From Paraglomus occultum (lineage: Eukaryota; Glomeromycota; Glomeromycetes; Paraglomerales; Paraglomeraceae), in NCBI GenBank assembly GCA_910592205.1, contig CAJVPJ010000379.1, positions 1 to 26,692 on the forward strand: a stretch of 26,692 nt of DNA, read 5' to 3'. Positions 1 to 8,893 of this stretch are shown in pieces. The notes under the pieces were generated by a model that was not told the DNA's origin, did not search any database, and was given only the letters and a program-made list of their open reading frames with translations. A program made the translations under genes and the position numbers. The number at the start of each line of letters is the position of its first letter. Within the stretch, counting starts at the first letter, position 1.

Positions 1-118
1 TACTGAGAGACAGTGCATGTTCCCCCTCTGCATTAACCAATTCTTCATGGATTCTAGTTGCATCGCGGCCATTCTTCCAAGAAACAAAAATATAGTATCG
101 CTGGTTCTCTTGACTCAT
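1..118 (-). CDS. mariner transposase, N-terminal fragment (runs off the window)
   Basis: An ATG at 118 opens a reading frame that stays open for 39 codons to the window edge. The visible peptide starts MSQENQRYYIFVSWKNGRDA and continues with a helix ending in HEELVNAEGEHALSLS. This is the first helix-turn-helix of mariner-type transposases, which bind the TIR as a dimer. The same N-terminus, with stop codons, can be read in the second copy at 15390. No stop or frameshift is visible in this copy, so it may be the better-preserved member, but the catalytic domain is outside the window. Confidence 0.65.
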   Translation of the reverse strand, partial: MSQENQRYYIFVSWKNGRDATRIHEELVNAEGEHALSLS

Positions 119-307
119 TTTCGGTCAATTGTTTTAGTAAGGTGGTAAAAAAAATCAATTTCTCGACAACGAATAAATGAATTCCGATCATATTTTTTTT
201 TCTCTGTTCCTTGAAATGAGGCGCATTGAGGCGCATTTTCCATTTTGGGTTTAGGTAGATTTTCGCTGAAACACAGCCACACGCGCAAGACTTTTCGACC
301 ACCCACG
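1..307 (-). mobile_element. mariner-type transposon, copy 1 (5' part; rest lies beyond the window)
   Basis: The terminal inverted repeat ends at 307 with CCCACG and is followed by the TA target dinucleotide at 308-309. Read inward on the minus strand it is CGTGGGTGGTCGAAAAGTCT followed by TGCGCGTG. This matches the ends of the full-length copy at 14730-15583, and the inner sequence at 125-175 also matches that copy (the stretch TTTCTCGACAACGA is shared). The transposase start codon lies at 118. Only one terminus is in the window. The insertion sits inside the CRN-like gene that follows. Family assignment to Tc1/mariner rests on the TA target, the TIRs and the transposase N-terminus. Confidence 0.8.
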
Positions 308-309
308 TA

Positions 310-892
310 TTATCACCCACCCAATAAATGTTCCATATGTCTTTTAGATCAGTAAGCACTCCGAAAACCTTAATTTTGTCGTTTACATAAAGGTCAGCAG
401 CAATCATCTCCATAATAGCTTGATACACGTGCACAGGTTGCACTTCCTTTTTCAATTCAATAATTGCATGAATTCCGGCCTTGGTCATACTAGGATAATA
501 TCAGTTCCACCCCGAAGATCATATGGAAGTTGTGGATGGTCATATATATCGAGAAACTCTTTATCGTTGGCGACGTTGAGCATCATTATTTCGGAAGGAA
601 GCTTCGGAACGAGATGTTTTTCAAGGTATCTGATGACTTCCTTTTGTTGTTCTACGTGACTTTCAGCATAATTTGACCACTCATACGGCTCTATATCTTT
701 ACTTGGCAACCGTCCTTTATATTCCAAAGTCTCGAGCATGATTCCGGTGTAGTTAAGAAATTGTTGAAAATTTTTCGTATTGACTGAAGAGAATGAAATG
801 ACATCGATTTTTTCCGACGTCGTCTTTTCATAGATTGTGTTGATTTTGTTAATAATATCCTCGGTTACAGATATCTGGGAAGCTGAAAGCAA
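310..892 (-). pseudogene. Crinkler (CRN)-like protein, PD-(D/E)xK nuclease-type effector domain; broken
   Basis: Two overlapping frames (892-485 and 488 onward) together read as the C-terminal effector domain of Crinkler-type proteins: a helical lead-in, then the motif HPQLPYDLRGGTDIILV, then AGIHAIIELKK, AIMEMIAADLY and FGVLTDLKDIWNIYWV. In this domain type the D of the first strand and the ExK of IELKK form a restriction-nuclease-like active site; both are present here. The gene is broken twice. A frame change sits at 485-490, just where about ten residues normally separate the D strand from the ExK strand, so a small deletion is likely. The mariner element inserted at 308 then replaces the C-terminus. 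There is no ATG: the frame begins right after TAG at 893-895, and TTTAG there could be a splice acceptor, so an upstream exon may be missing or unrecognised. CRN proteins occur in oomycetes and in large families in Glomeromycotina. I see no sign that this copy is functional. Confidence 0.7.
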
Positions 893-1100
893 CTAAATGC
901 CGTCAGTAACGGGAATGAAAAAAAAAGAGTTCCGACTATAGTAAATAACGTTAACGTAACCGTATAGCAGTATTAAATTCAGAATAAGAAAACTATACCC
1001 TATGTCTATTGTACACACTACCCCACCATATGTACTCTATGTCCCCAACGCCCAAGTCACAAAGTCGTTACCTGATTGATTGCTTGCTGCAAGCAACGCG

Positions 1101-1265
1101 CTACCCCACTTCTTCTTTTCTTCCATTTAAAAACTCTTCTCTCCCACCAACTCGTCCATCTCCCTGGTAGCTTTCCTCTGCACCCTTCCTCAATATCAAT
1201 GCCTCCAACCTGTCCAGTTTAGCGTTAGCTCGATCCAACTCGCTTTGCATGTGCGCGGCATCCAT
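1101..1265 (-). CDS. small ORF, 54 aa, charged helix
   Basis: An ATG at 1265 opens a 54-codon frame ending in TAG at 1101-1103. The N-terminal half (SELDRANAKLDRLEALILRK) has leucines in a heptad-like spacing and looks like a short coiled coil; the rest is Gly/Glu/Lys rich. The stretch is noticeably more GC-rich than its surroundings, which in this window usually marks coding DNA. I do not recognise the family. It could be a true microprotein or the first exon of a longer gene, since GT dinucleotides follow near the stop. Confidence 0.35.
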   Translation of the reverse strand: MDAAHMQSELDRANAKLDRLEALILRKGAEESYQGDGRVGGREEFLNGRKEEVG

Positions 1266-1621
1266 GTTTGAAGTGAAGTGATGTGCTGCGCGATGTGATC
1301 TAATACACTAACGTCTTAATCAATTGGGACCTTTCTAGATCTTTTTTAAAATGGTACTATTGTTCCCCTGTATGCAGAATGTGACCAATGATAATTGATG
1401 TGCAGAAATTTGCGCATTAATGACGTTTAGTTAGAATATCGTGACTCAAAAAGATTCGCTATAAAAAACGACAGAAATCGAGCTAGTTTACAAAAAAACT
1501 GCTTTACAAAAATCCATCCAACAAACAAAAGCTTTATTTAAAATGTAAGTCAATCAAATTTATTTGACAAAAAAATTGGTTTCAACTATGAGCTACAATG
1601 TCGCTGCATTGACTCCGCCAA

Positions 1622-1807
1622 CTAGTTATGAGTGTTTTCAAGAATATTCTTCACATATTTGTTATAAATCTTTTCGATTTTAGCATCAGATTTTCTACGT
1701 TGTTTTATATTTGTATTGAATTTATCCCGACTGTTGAAATGTTAGCCCCATAATTTATCCCGCAAGAACTCTTTGGAACAACCACCCGTATGTTTGTTTT
1801 GACTCAT
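1622..1807 (-). pseudogene. small Lys-rich ORF with one internal stop
   Basis: From ATG at 1807 the frame runs 62 codons to TAG at 1622-1624, interrupted only by TAA at 1744-1742 (codon 22). After that stop the peptide is basic and helical (RDKFNTNIKQRRKSDAKIEK, then IYNKYVKNILEN). Composition on both sides of the stop is protein-like, so this looks like a recently decayed small gene or exon. No family is recognised. Confidence 0.25.
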
Positions 1808-2286
1808 AGTCTTGTTGAATTTTCATCGATTCTCAAGCATTCTGTTAACATTATGGGTATTTTTGAAAATTCATCGGTCGAAAGCAAATTACACATGTTT
1901 TTCTCTTGCTAAAAATTAATTTTTTTTACAGTCAAACCGATGTAACTGTCCTCACCATTTTCTATCGGTTTTTCCAATTACGATACATGTATCGTTAATT
2001 ATAATATCAGTTTGTTGAGGCCCAATCTGCTATGCCTATTGCCAAAATATCGGGTTTGTGAGATTTATATTTCACATATGTTATCGGTTTTACGAATATT
2101 GTTTATTATAAGTGTTTCGAAATTGAAAAAGTATCGTTATCGGTTTTGAGCGGTATCGCTTGTCTGAGGGTTGACTGCACGTTTTACTCCGGAAAAGTTG
2201 CAATATTACCATGCATGTAGCAGTGTTCGTTCGATGGCAAGCACCAAAATTGTTCAGATTAGAGATGTATTGCAGATATTACAACA
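1808..2286. other. AT-rich intergenic stretch
   Basis: No convincing coding frame, RNA gene or repeat is seen. Scattered short motifs resembling TATCGGTTTT recur at about 1925-2150 but do not form an ordered array. Confidence 0.5.
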
Positions 2287-2288
2287 TA

Positions 2289-2838
2289 CAGTATGGGAAG
2301 AAAAAACTTGCCCTTCGTAATTTTGTAATAACTCAAGCAACCATCAATGCAAATTATTTCATTAATAGCTCATTTAAATCTGCGAAACTTGCCAATTTTA
2401 TTAAAATTAATTCGTTCACCACCTTGTTCAATAATTGCTTCACAACGTCTTTTCATTGAACCTATTAAATTTTTTTATAATAATATTATCCCACTCCTCG
2501 ACCATAAACCGCTTCAAGTCATCAAGATTTTTTGGTTGCCGTTTTTCTTAACAATACTCCATAGGTTTTCTATGGGGTTGAGGTCTGGACTATTGGACGG
2601 CCAGTCAATGACCTCAGGCATGTTTTCTCGAAGAAATGCTAAAGCAACACGGCTAGTGTGCTTAGGATTATTGTCTTGCTGAAAGAGCCAGACATGTCCC
2701 AGCATTTGTTGAATCTCTGGTAAGTGTTGCTGAAGGATTTCGACGTAATATGGTCCGGTTATTATTTGCCGAAAGCAAAAAAAACTTGTCTCTCCTTGCA
2801 TACAAAACCCAGAGGGCAGGTTTTTTCTTCCCATACTG
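2289..2838 (-). mobile_element. Tc1-type transposon, internally deleted 550-bp copy
   Basis: Near-perfect terminal inverted repeats: CAGTATGGGAAGAAAAAACT at 2289 onward matches, in reverse complement, the end at 2838 (CAGTATGGGAAGAAAAAACC). Both ends are flanked by TA (2287-2288 and 2839-2840), the Tc1/mariner target duplication. Three further bases on each side (ACA/TGT) are also symmetric. At 550 bp it is far shorter than a full Tc1 element (about 1.3-1.7 kb), and the inside encodes only the C-terminal part of a transposase on the minus strand. It is a deletion derivative that could only move with a transposase supplied in trans. Confidence 0.85.
2480..2834 (-). pseudogene. Tc1 transposase, C-terminal DDE fragment
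   Basis: The minus-strand frame starts at an ATG inside the TIR (2834) and carries the second and third catalytic motifs of Tc1 DDE transposases: VWLFQQDNNPKHTSR (second D) and WPSNSPDLNPIENLWSIVKK (third acidic residue). The DNA-binding N-terminus and the first catalytic Asp are missing, so an internal deletion has fused the TIR to the middle of the catalytic domain. After IVKKNGNQK a one-base loss in an A run shifts the frame; the expected continuation (LDDLKRFMVEEWDNII) is readable in the next frame down to about 2480, followed by stops. The gene cannot make an active transposase. Confidence 0.8.
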
Positions 2839-2991
2839 TATGTTTACCGGCATCGTCTTGCCTCTGACATTCTATGGCTAGCTACCTGGGAAAGCACTTT
2901 ACACTCTTTCACCAATACCATATCGCACAGGTAAATGATAAGATCCATATGATCTACGCATTCTCAACCAGCCCAACACACCTGTCTGCGC

Positions 2992-3494
2992 CTAACATCG
3001 ATTACAATGTTTTATCCTATCCAACAAGCAGCAATAACCATATTTTGAAATGCCTTTAGTCAAGGACCGTCGGAAGAAACTCGTATTTCCCCATTCACTG
3101 CCGTCACCAACCAACTTATTGGACGCCTCCTCTCCCTTCGCCGCACTAGATCTACAGATTGACCCACTACTACCTTGGGTCTCTCCCAGTAGAATACAAA
3201 CAATTGTAATTATAGCCAAAAAATTGACGCCCTCCTCCCCTAGAATAATCTGACCATATGGGCATCTTTTTGCAAGATATGTAAAGATAAACTGAGCTTT
3301 AGCGAGCACCTTGTTGTGAATGAGTGTTCCAAAAAATTTAGCAACTGAAAAACCTCTCGCAATCTACAATATAAGTTTGCAGCGCCTTTAAAAATATCAT
3401 TGCTTACACTTTTTAAATATGGCAATGTACCGTGTTCGGCATAGTCAACGTGCTTTGCCATTGACTTCTTTGTGATGCTTTTTTTACGACACAT
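2992..3494 (-). CDS. possible two-exon gene, unrecognised (152 aa)
   Basis: An ATG at 3494 starts MCRKKSITKKSMAKHVDYAE and reads to CRLRE. A GTTTTT donor at 3353 and an AAG acceptor at 3310 would remove 44 nt and continue in phase into a 105-codon frame (3309-2992) with a hydrophobic stretch (FLAIITIVCILLG) and a Cys-rich end. The region is GC-richer than its flanks. However, the opposite strand is also open over 3050-3253, the intron would be the shortest in the window, and part of exon 2 overlaps a repeat found again at about 8355-8390. I do not recognise a family and regard the model as tentative. Confidence 0.25.
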
Positions 3495-4690
3495 AATTGA
3501 AGAGACGTATTACTACAAAATATTAGGGGTACACATCTATTAAACCCGATACAGTCGTTGTTATGCTACCAGACTGGAAGGAAAAGACAGGAATACAAAG
3601 TAAGGTTTAAATAATTTACGTTATTAGAAAATACCAATTTCGAATAATTTATTTTCATCCCTTCGCAAATTTCGTAATCACGTGACTAAAGCAAATGCAT
3701 GCATGATCACTGCAACATGAAGTGAGCTATGTTTTTGGACAAGCATGCGCATATTACAGCTCACCTTTCCGATAAGATTAGATTTTGCATATCTCTTGCT
3801 CGGGCAATCGCATATCAGGAAACGGATGCTTTTTTTTTTTCACGGGACGTGGGGCATGTAATACAATCAGATTAAGCTTAGTTTGAAAAAATCACGAGTT
3901 CAAAGAATAATAGGTTTTGTGTCTGGTGGAAACATTTACGCCTCAAACAATGGAAAGTGTGTGGGCGTTTAGTTCTTATGTTACGTTTTTATGGACTGTA
4001 TTACTCCATAAATAGTCATTGTAAAAACTCGGAGACCGAGCTTCAGCCGCATTTACGTAATACAGTATTTGTATATGGCATCACTTAAAAACAACCTAAC
4101 CGTATTTGATTTAGAAATTATTGAACGATATCTTTTTTGGTAATAATGCGGAGCATATTAAAACAAAAATGAGATGAGATCCCGTTTTGCAAATGACATT
4201 TATATGCAGACTAACACAGTAACCCCCCACTCTTTTTGTAATATGCTTTGGGTGCATGGCATTATAGCACAATGGATATTTATCACAATTATATTTAGGG
4301 GGCTACTATAGTTGGAAAATGCCACATATTGCAAAGATCCATGCCACTGGTTCTGATGTTTAACACCCTTCTATCGTCATGCTTGGCAAAATATCACCTT
4401 TCGGACGGCTCAACTAATTATTAATCTGAACATTGTTATAACAAAGAACACGTCATATCGTACAAATATAAATAATAATAATTCCGTTAATGATATCCTA
4501 AAAGGGAATTCAATTTACAAAAAGCCGATTGTCTGTGAACAGTTATCGTGGGACGAAAAGACAAAATCTTTTCGCTATTATTTATATTTCTTTTTCCACA
4601 AAGGTTCCTGTGCCTACACGTGACTTGTCGTTAAAAGTCTACTCAGCTTCAATCGTCTTGAAATTTTGATCTTTCTTTCAAATAGATATA
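3495..4690. other. AT-rich intergenic region
   Basis: No supported gene. It contains a short palindromic stretch (ACTCGGAGACCGAG) near 4028-4041 and scattered CACGTG sites, without other structure that I can interpret. Confidence 0.5.
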
Positions 4691-4777
4691 CATACTACTA
4701 TTACTACTATTACTGCGACTATATTACTACTACTACTGCTACTGCTGCTACTGCTGCTGCTGCTGCTATTATTGTTA
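4691..4777. repeat. trinucleotide microsatellite (TAC/TGC)
   Basis: An imperfect run of TAC, ACT and TGC triplets: CTACTATTACTACTATTACT passes into TACTACTACTGC and then TGCTGCTGCTGCTGC. It lies in non-coding DNA about 460 bases upstream of the RHO2 start codon. Confidence 0.85.
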
Positions 4778-5239
4778 CAGCACAAGTATAATATATCACC
4801 ATATATCCACGTATATATATCAAAGTCGGCTTTTTGTCTTCCGAACTTACACCTGGAACAATTATTTTCCCTTCTCTGAATACTTTCGTCTATAAAACAT
4901 TGTATTTGTGTTAATATTCATATAAATTAAGTGATAATTTATGAGATTTTTCTGAGGTAAGGTCTGCCAGCTTTGTTGTTTGCGAGAAGCTCGGGATTCT
5001 CTGGACGTTGCCTTTTTGTATCGTAGCATCACTTTTTTACTAAAATACATCGACTTTTCCTGATTCCATATTGACTTTTTCATGTTTCTTATTACAACTG
5101 ATTCCGCAAACGTGCAATAAAAAGAATCAAATTCTTTCATCAGAGTATACCAAGTCTGCAAGATCAGTACAATACGTCGTCCAAACACTTTGACTGTATA
5201 TAGATAATAGCGAACTCTTACATCTTATATAACACAAAT
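4778..5239. promoter_or_regulatory. RHO2 upstream region
   Basis: This stretch precedes the RHO2 start codon. AT-rich TATATA motifs occur at 4801-4820 and TATATAGATAATAG at about 5196-5209, roughly 40 bases before the ATG. A minus-strand frame is open over 4862-5188 (Lys-rich peptide), but it has no ATG at its start and no recognised domain, so no gene is called. Confidence 0.3.
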
Positions 5240-6525
5240 ATGAGCGCTTCAACAAGGAAAAAGGACGCCATTAGGCGTAAATTGGTAATAGTCGGGGATG
5301 GTGCTTGTGGCAAAACATCTCTGCTGAATGTGTTTACATTGGGATATTTTCCAAAGGTCTGCTCTATGTCCTCTTTCCATTCTTGTCCTCTTCTATTTAT
5401 GCCTTTCAATTAACTTTCTTTTGTTTGTGAATAGGACTATGTAGGTTATTCTATTGATGTCTATCGACATACATGCGGTTGCCATAAACTTAGTCGTTAT
5501 GCTGAAATTGTGTGTTTTTAGGTGCCAACTGTATTTGATAACCTCGTCACAGACATCAAAATTGATGGTAGACTGGTTCAACTAGCTTTATGGGATACAG
5601 CGTAAGTGTTGACTACGGTTGTTTTTTATGGAAAAAATATGAGAAGTAAACCAATAGACATTATTGGTATATCGTTATATGCTGTATGCTATTGACTGCA
5701 TCGACACCATTGTATTCCTTTTTTAATTATTGATCTTTCATCGTTATCATTCCCAAAACCATTAGAGGTCAAGAAGACTACGAGGTATGTCGATGGTCAA
5801 CTACTTGGTGAACCTTCAATTTTTATCCAGAAAAAAGAAAGGCGTATGTGGGTGCATTCCATAAGCGAGGGGGTGGGACAACGAGTACCGAAAACTTAGA
5901 GAGAGTATGGAGGACTTGGAGGATACTAACCCAATTATCTTTTATGTGTATATTTTCCCCTTAATGACAGCGTTTGAGACCCCTTTCCTACTCTAAAGCA
6001 CATGTCATTCTCATCGGGTTTGCTGTCAATGCTCCTGACTCATTCGAGAGCGTAACTGCCAAGGTAACGATAACAACGACTAACTAGATGCACAGTCACT
6101 ACATGGCTTGAGACGTTATTTTGCTGAAAATTTTTCTTTATTTTTTGGTAGTGGATTGGAGAAGTAAATAGTCTATGTCCGGATATTCCAGTAATTCTCG
6201 TTGGTCTAAAAAAGGATTTGAGAGAAAATCCCGAGTCAAAAAGACTTATGGAGGAGAGTAATATATCATTTGTAGATTCAATACAGGTATCGTATTCTAC
6301 TCATAGCACGTACTCTTATCGTATCGTAATTATTAACTTTACGCATGGCTCTTTATTTTTAAAAAGGGAGAGGCGGTGGCACAGCAGATTGGTGCGCGCA
6401 AGTATATTGAATGCTCAGCTCTCAGCGGCGAGAATGTAAATGATGTCTTTGAAGCAGCAACCAGAGCAGCGTTGTTGAGCTCAGCAGAAATTAAACCTCC
6501 TTGCTGTGACTGTGTCGTGCTGTAG
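5240..6525 (+). CDS. RHO2: Rho-family small GTPase, Rho2 type (7 exons, 202 aa)
   Basis: Exons 5240-5356, 5435-5440, 5522-5601, 5766-5784, 5971-6063, 6152-6286 and 6367-6525 join in frame (609 nt). Rho GTPases switch between GDP and GTP forms at the plasma membrane; fungal Rho2 acts in cell-wall integrity and wall-glucan control (family knowledge). Visible motifs: P-loop GDGACGKT (residues 19-26), switch I YVPTVFDN with Thr44, switch II DTAGQEDYE (66-74), a specificity motif LKKD (124-127) in the sequence [15 protein letters not shown], and a C-terminal CCDCVVL in which C199 is the CaaX prenylation site; final Leu predicts geranylgeranylation and C196/C197 could be palmitoylated. VGLKKDLRE and [10 protein letters not shown] point to Rho2 rather than Rho1, Rho3 or Cdc42. 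Exon 2 is only six bases (GACTAT, Asp-Tyr) and is needed to complete switch I. The 3' end converges on TRM9 with 191 bases between. The gene looks intact. Confidence 0.93.
5435..5440 (+). other. RHO2: 6-nt micro-exon of RHO2 (Asp-Tyr)
   Basis: The sequence GAATAG|GACTAT|GTAGGT gives acceptor, six-base exon and donor. Exon 1 ends at FPK and exon 3 begins at VPTVF; the Rho family requires residues of the type x-Y between them, and the micro-exon supplies exactly DY without changing phase. Flanking introns are 78 and 81 nt. Confidence 0.85.
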
Positions 6526-6716
6526 AACTCGTTCTTTATACAAGTAAATATCTCACAAAGACGAAAGTACCTATTTTTATTTCTTATATTTTATTGACAT
6601 CCTTCTCTTGAAGTATTGTATAACAGTATTTTCGGTTATATATAGGAATTATTGATTGCACGAAGTGCAATATTCCAAAGAAAAATGATTTTGAATAAAT
6701 TATATATGGACTTCGC

Positions 6717-7784
6717 TTATTTCTTCTGGAAGATAACGTACCAATTATCTTTATCATATCCAGATTCTATAATTTGGGTATTATCGATTTGTCTAATTAA
6801 ACTTTCCAGTTCACCCTTTCTAAATAAGTGATAATATCTAATACGGAATAGTGATAGTAACGAATTAAATACTATTTTATTTCTACGTGAACCTTACTGG
6901 CTAGTTGCCTACCTCTGATACACTTTTCCTGTAGTGACTCCTTGATCTTGCATTGACCATGGAACGAAAACGTCTTGATGATCAGGAGAGAATTGCCTGC
7001 GGCTAGACTGTTCGAGCGCCCAAACGTAAGTCAAGATTTTCGATTCTGGTAAAGCGATACGGTGAAGTTCCTTTTTTCACTCAATAGGAATTAAGCTCTT
7101 AGTACTTAGTACCCAACATCAATACAATATGTTCGATATGCTCAAGACACATCACCCCACCTTTATAGCGGCCAATCGTCGTTCTTCAGTGGTGAAATGA
7201 TGTATCACCGCTATCGAAATCACAAAATCCTTTTGTCTAGTGTTAGCCAATTATCTCAATTGATACGATAAACAAACTACGAACGGTCATACGACTTACA
7301 AAACTGTCGCTTCGAAAAGGAAGATTGAGAGCATCACCAACTAGAATATCAAATCCTCGCTCGTGGGCGATCTGACAAAGCGTAGGACTCCTATAAACGG
7401 ATGTAGTTGAGTTTATTCTGTGAAACTTACAACATTGTATTTTGTATGCTCACCTGTCGGATCCAATGATTATAACGTCTTTGTTGATATCCAAGTATTT
7501 CCCATTTCCACATCCAATGTCTGCTCCAATACTTCCAACCGCCATGTTTTTTAAAAAATTTTCAACTACAGGCCATGGCTACTGAAAGTTCATACGCGTC
7601 ATCAATCAATGGACAAGGACATTGATTAGAATTTATAATAAATAGAAACCTTATATCTAGTGGCACTAAAATGAGTGGCTATGGCCTCGTACACATCATG
7701 CACATGTGCTTGTTCTGTCTTCTCTGATACGAACGAGTCGTTGGACTGAGTCACTGCCGTTGGTACAGGTTTTGTAGGTGGCAT
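6717..7784 (-). CDS. TRM9: tRNA (carboxymethyluridine34-5-O)-methyltransferase, TRM9 type (6 exons, 232 aa)
   Basis: Exons 7784-7650, 7578-7454, 7390-7300, 7229-7161, 7070-6913 and 6837-6717 join in frame (699 nt). TRM9/ALKBH8-type enzymes use S-adenosylmethionine to methylate carboxymethyluridine at the wobble position of certain tRNAs, giving mcm5U, with Trm112 as partner (family knowledge). Seen: [19 protein letters not shown] leading into [12 protein letters not shown]-binding motif [12 protein letters not shown] (D65 to G71), [22 protein letters not shown], then [30 protein letters not shown] and a C-terminal WYVIFQKK. The order and spacing fit the family; yeast Trm9 is somewhat longer. 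Each exon boundary has GT..AG and keeps frame. Upstream, CACGTG lies 67 bases before the ATG. The gene looks intact. Confidence 0.92.
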
Positions 7785-7850
7785 TATCGCTAGTAGGTCT
7801 CGATATCAATATGGGACGCACGAAATACCTGTATGTACACTATTTTTTGT

Positions 7851-7856
7851 CACGTG
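7851..7856. promoter_or_regulatory. CACGTG E-box upstream of TRM9
   Basis: CACGTG is the core site of bHLH factors (Cbf1/USF type). It lies 67 bases upstream of the TRM9 start codon on the minus strand. The same hexamer occurs twice just upstream of the CoA-transferase gene. Function is inferred from position only. Confidence 0.35.
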
Positions 7857-8358
7857 GATCAAATGATCATCACATTCCGTATGGGCGAATAAAAAATGAA
7901 GCGAGAAACGAACTTTCAAGTGAACAGCGTGGCGTATAATCGGCGCGCACCTTAGCGGAGTGAAACAAAACGTTATTTTCGCTCAACTAAACATTGCCCC
8001 AATTCACAGTGAATTCTACAATTAGACGATTATAAGCAAACACACCCAAAGAAACGTCCGCCCAAAAGCACTTACTGAACGGGATAGACGCGTTCTAAAA
8101 CGCATGCGAAGGCTGAATGTCAACAGCTCGCTAATCCACCGCGTTAACGCAAATTTATCACTTAGTATTAGTTGACGGAAACATGGATTCCAAAAACCTC
8201 TGGTGCAGACGAAGCAGGATTTAATAACTACAATTCAATCGAGGAATAAAATAATATTGGCTTTAGAGATGTAGTTATTGTGGAGATGAAAGTCACAAAA
8301 ATCCGGTGAGGTAGTGTATATGATTACGTAACAATGTAATAGATTAGTAGACTTTTAT
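7857..8358. other. intergenic stretch, no feature seen
   Basis: No open frame of note, no RNA gene and no clear repeat were recognised between the TRM9 promoter and the small ORF at 8359. Confidence 0.4.
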
Positions 8359-8583
8359 TCACAGCAAGGTGCTCGCTAAGCCCAGTTTAAGCTGTTCGTA
8401 ACAATGTAATAAAACCTGCATCGTGCCGAATTTATGAACCATGTGATCAAGGGATATGAAAATATTAAATTTATTACAATTGTTCAAAAACACTGGAAGG
8501 GATATAACACGATGTCGCCTATACTGTCTACTAAGTCCTTTTCTATAGGCATCCATATATCGGAAAGACTTGCGCATAGCCAC
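8359..8583 (-). CDS. 74-aa basic ORF, possible transposon-derived remnant
   Basis: The frame starts MAMRKSFRYMDAYRKGLSRQ and continues YRRHRVISLPVF, then a hydrophobic part and the end KLGLASTLL. The basic segment around RKGLSRQYRRHRVI looks like a DNA-binding tail, but I cannot name the family. Its last codons fall in a sequence (CAAGGTGCTCGCTAAGCCCA on the plus strand) that recurs in inverted orientation at about 3288-3316, suggesting repeat origin. It lies downstream of the CoA-transferase gene. Low confidence that it is expressed. Confidence 0.2.
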   Translation of the reverse strand: MAMRKSFRYMDAYRKGLSRQYRRHRVISLPVFLNNCNKFNIFISLDHMVHKFGTMQVLLHCYEQLKLGLASTLL

Positions 8584-8893
8584 GAATTTGTTTTAAAGGA
8601 ATTAGCTCAAACGAATCAGTCTGCATTCCAGGGCACAGATTGTCCAGAGTTCCACTGAGAGTCTGTCACCATCGCTAATTTCACATAATGGGGCGGATAC
8701 GCGAGGTGGGACAAAGTCATGTTAGATGGTAAAAAACTTTCATAATTGATATGAACACGAAAGATTTCCAAGTATTATAAAAGAAATCGTCTGATGAATT
8801 GTCAAAAGTATCTAACGCACAATGTTAAAAACTCTTGAATTTAGCTGCATTGTTCTGTTGTGTTAATAAAGCTAACATATATTGACAAGACTT

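Noticed and set aside
3050-3253. Plus-strand ORF starting MPLVKDRRKK, and a nearby frame starting MASYLGKHF at 2874
   Set aside because: Both lie opposite the tentative minus-strand gene, have no recognised domain, and no splice path joins them convincingly. The strand of any real gene here is unresolved.
4862-5188. Minus-strand Lys-rich open frame upstream of RHO2
   Set aside because: Starts with GTG, no ATG or recognised domain, and overlaps the RHO2 promoter region. A spliced exon cannot be excluded.
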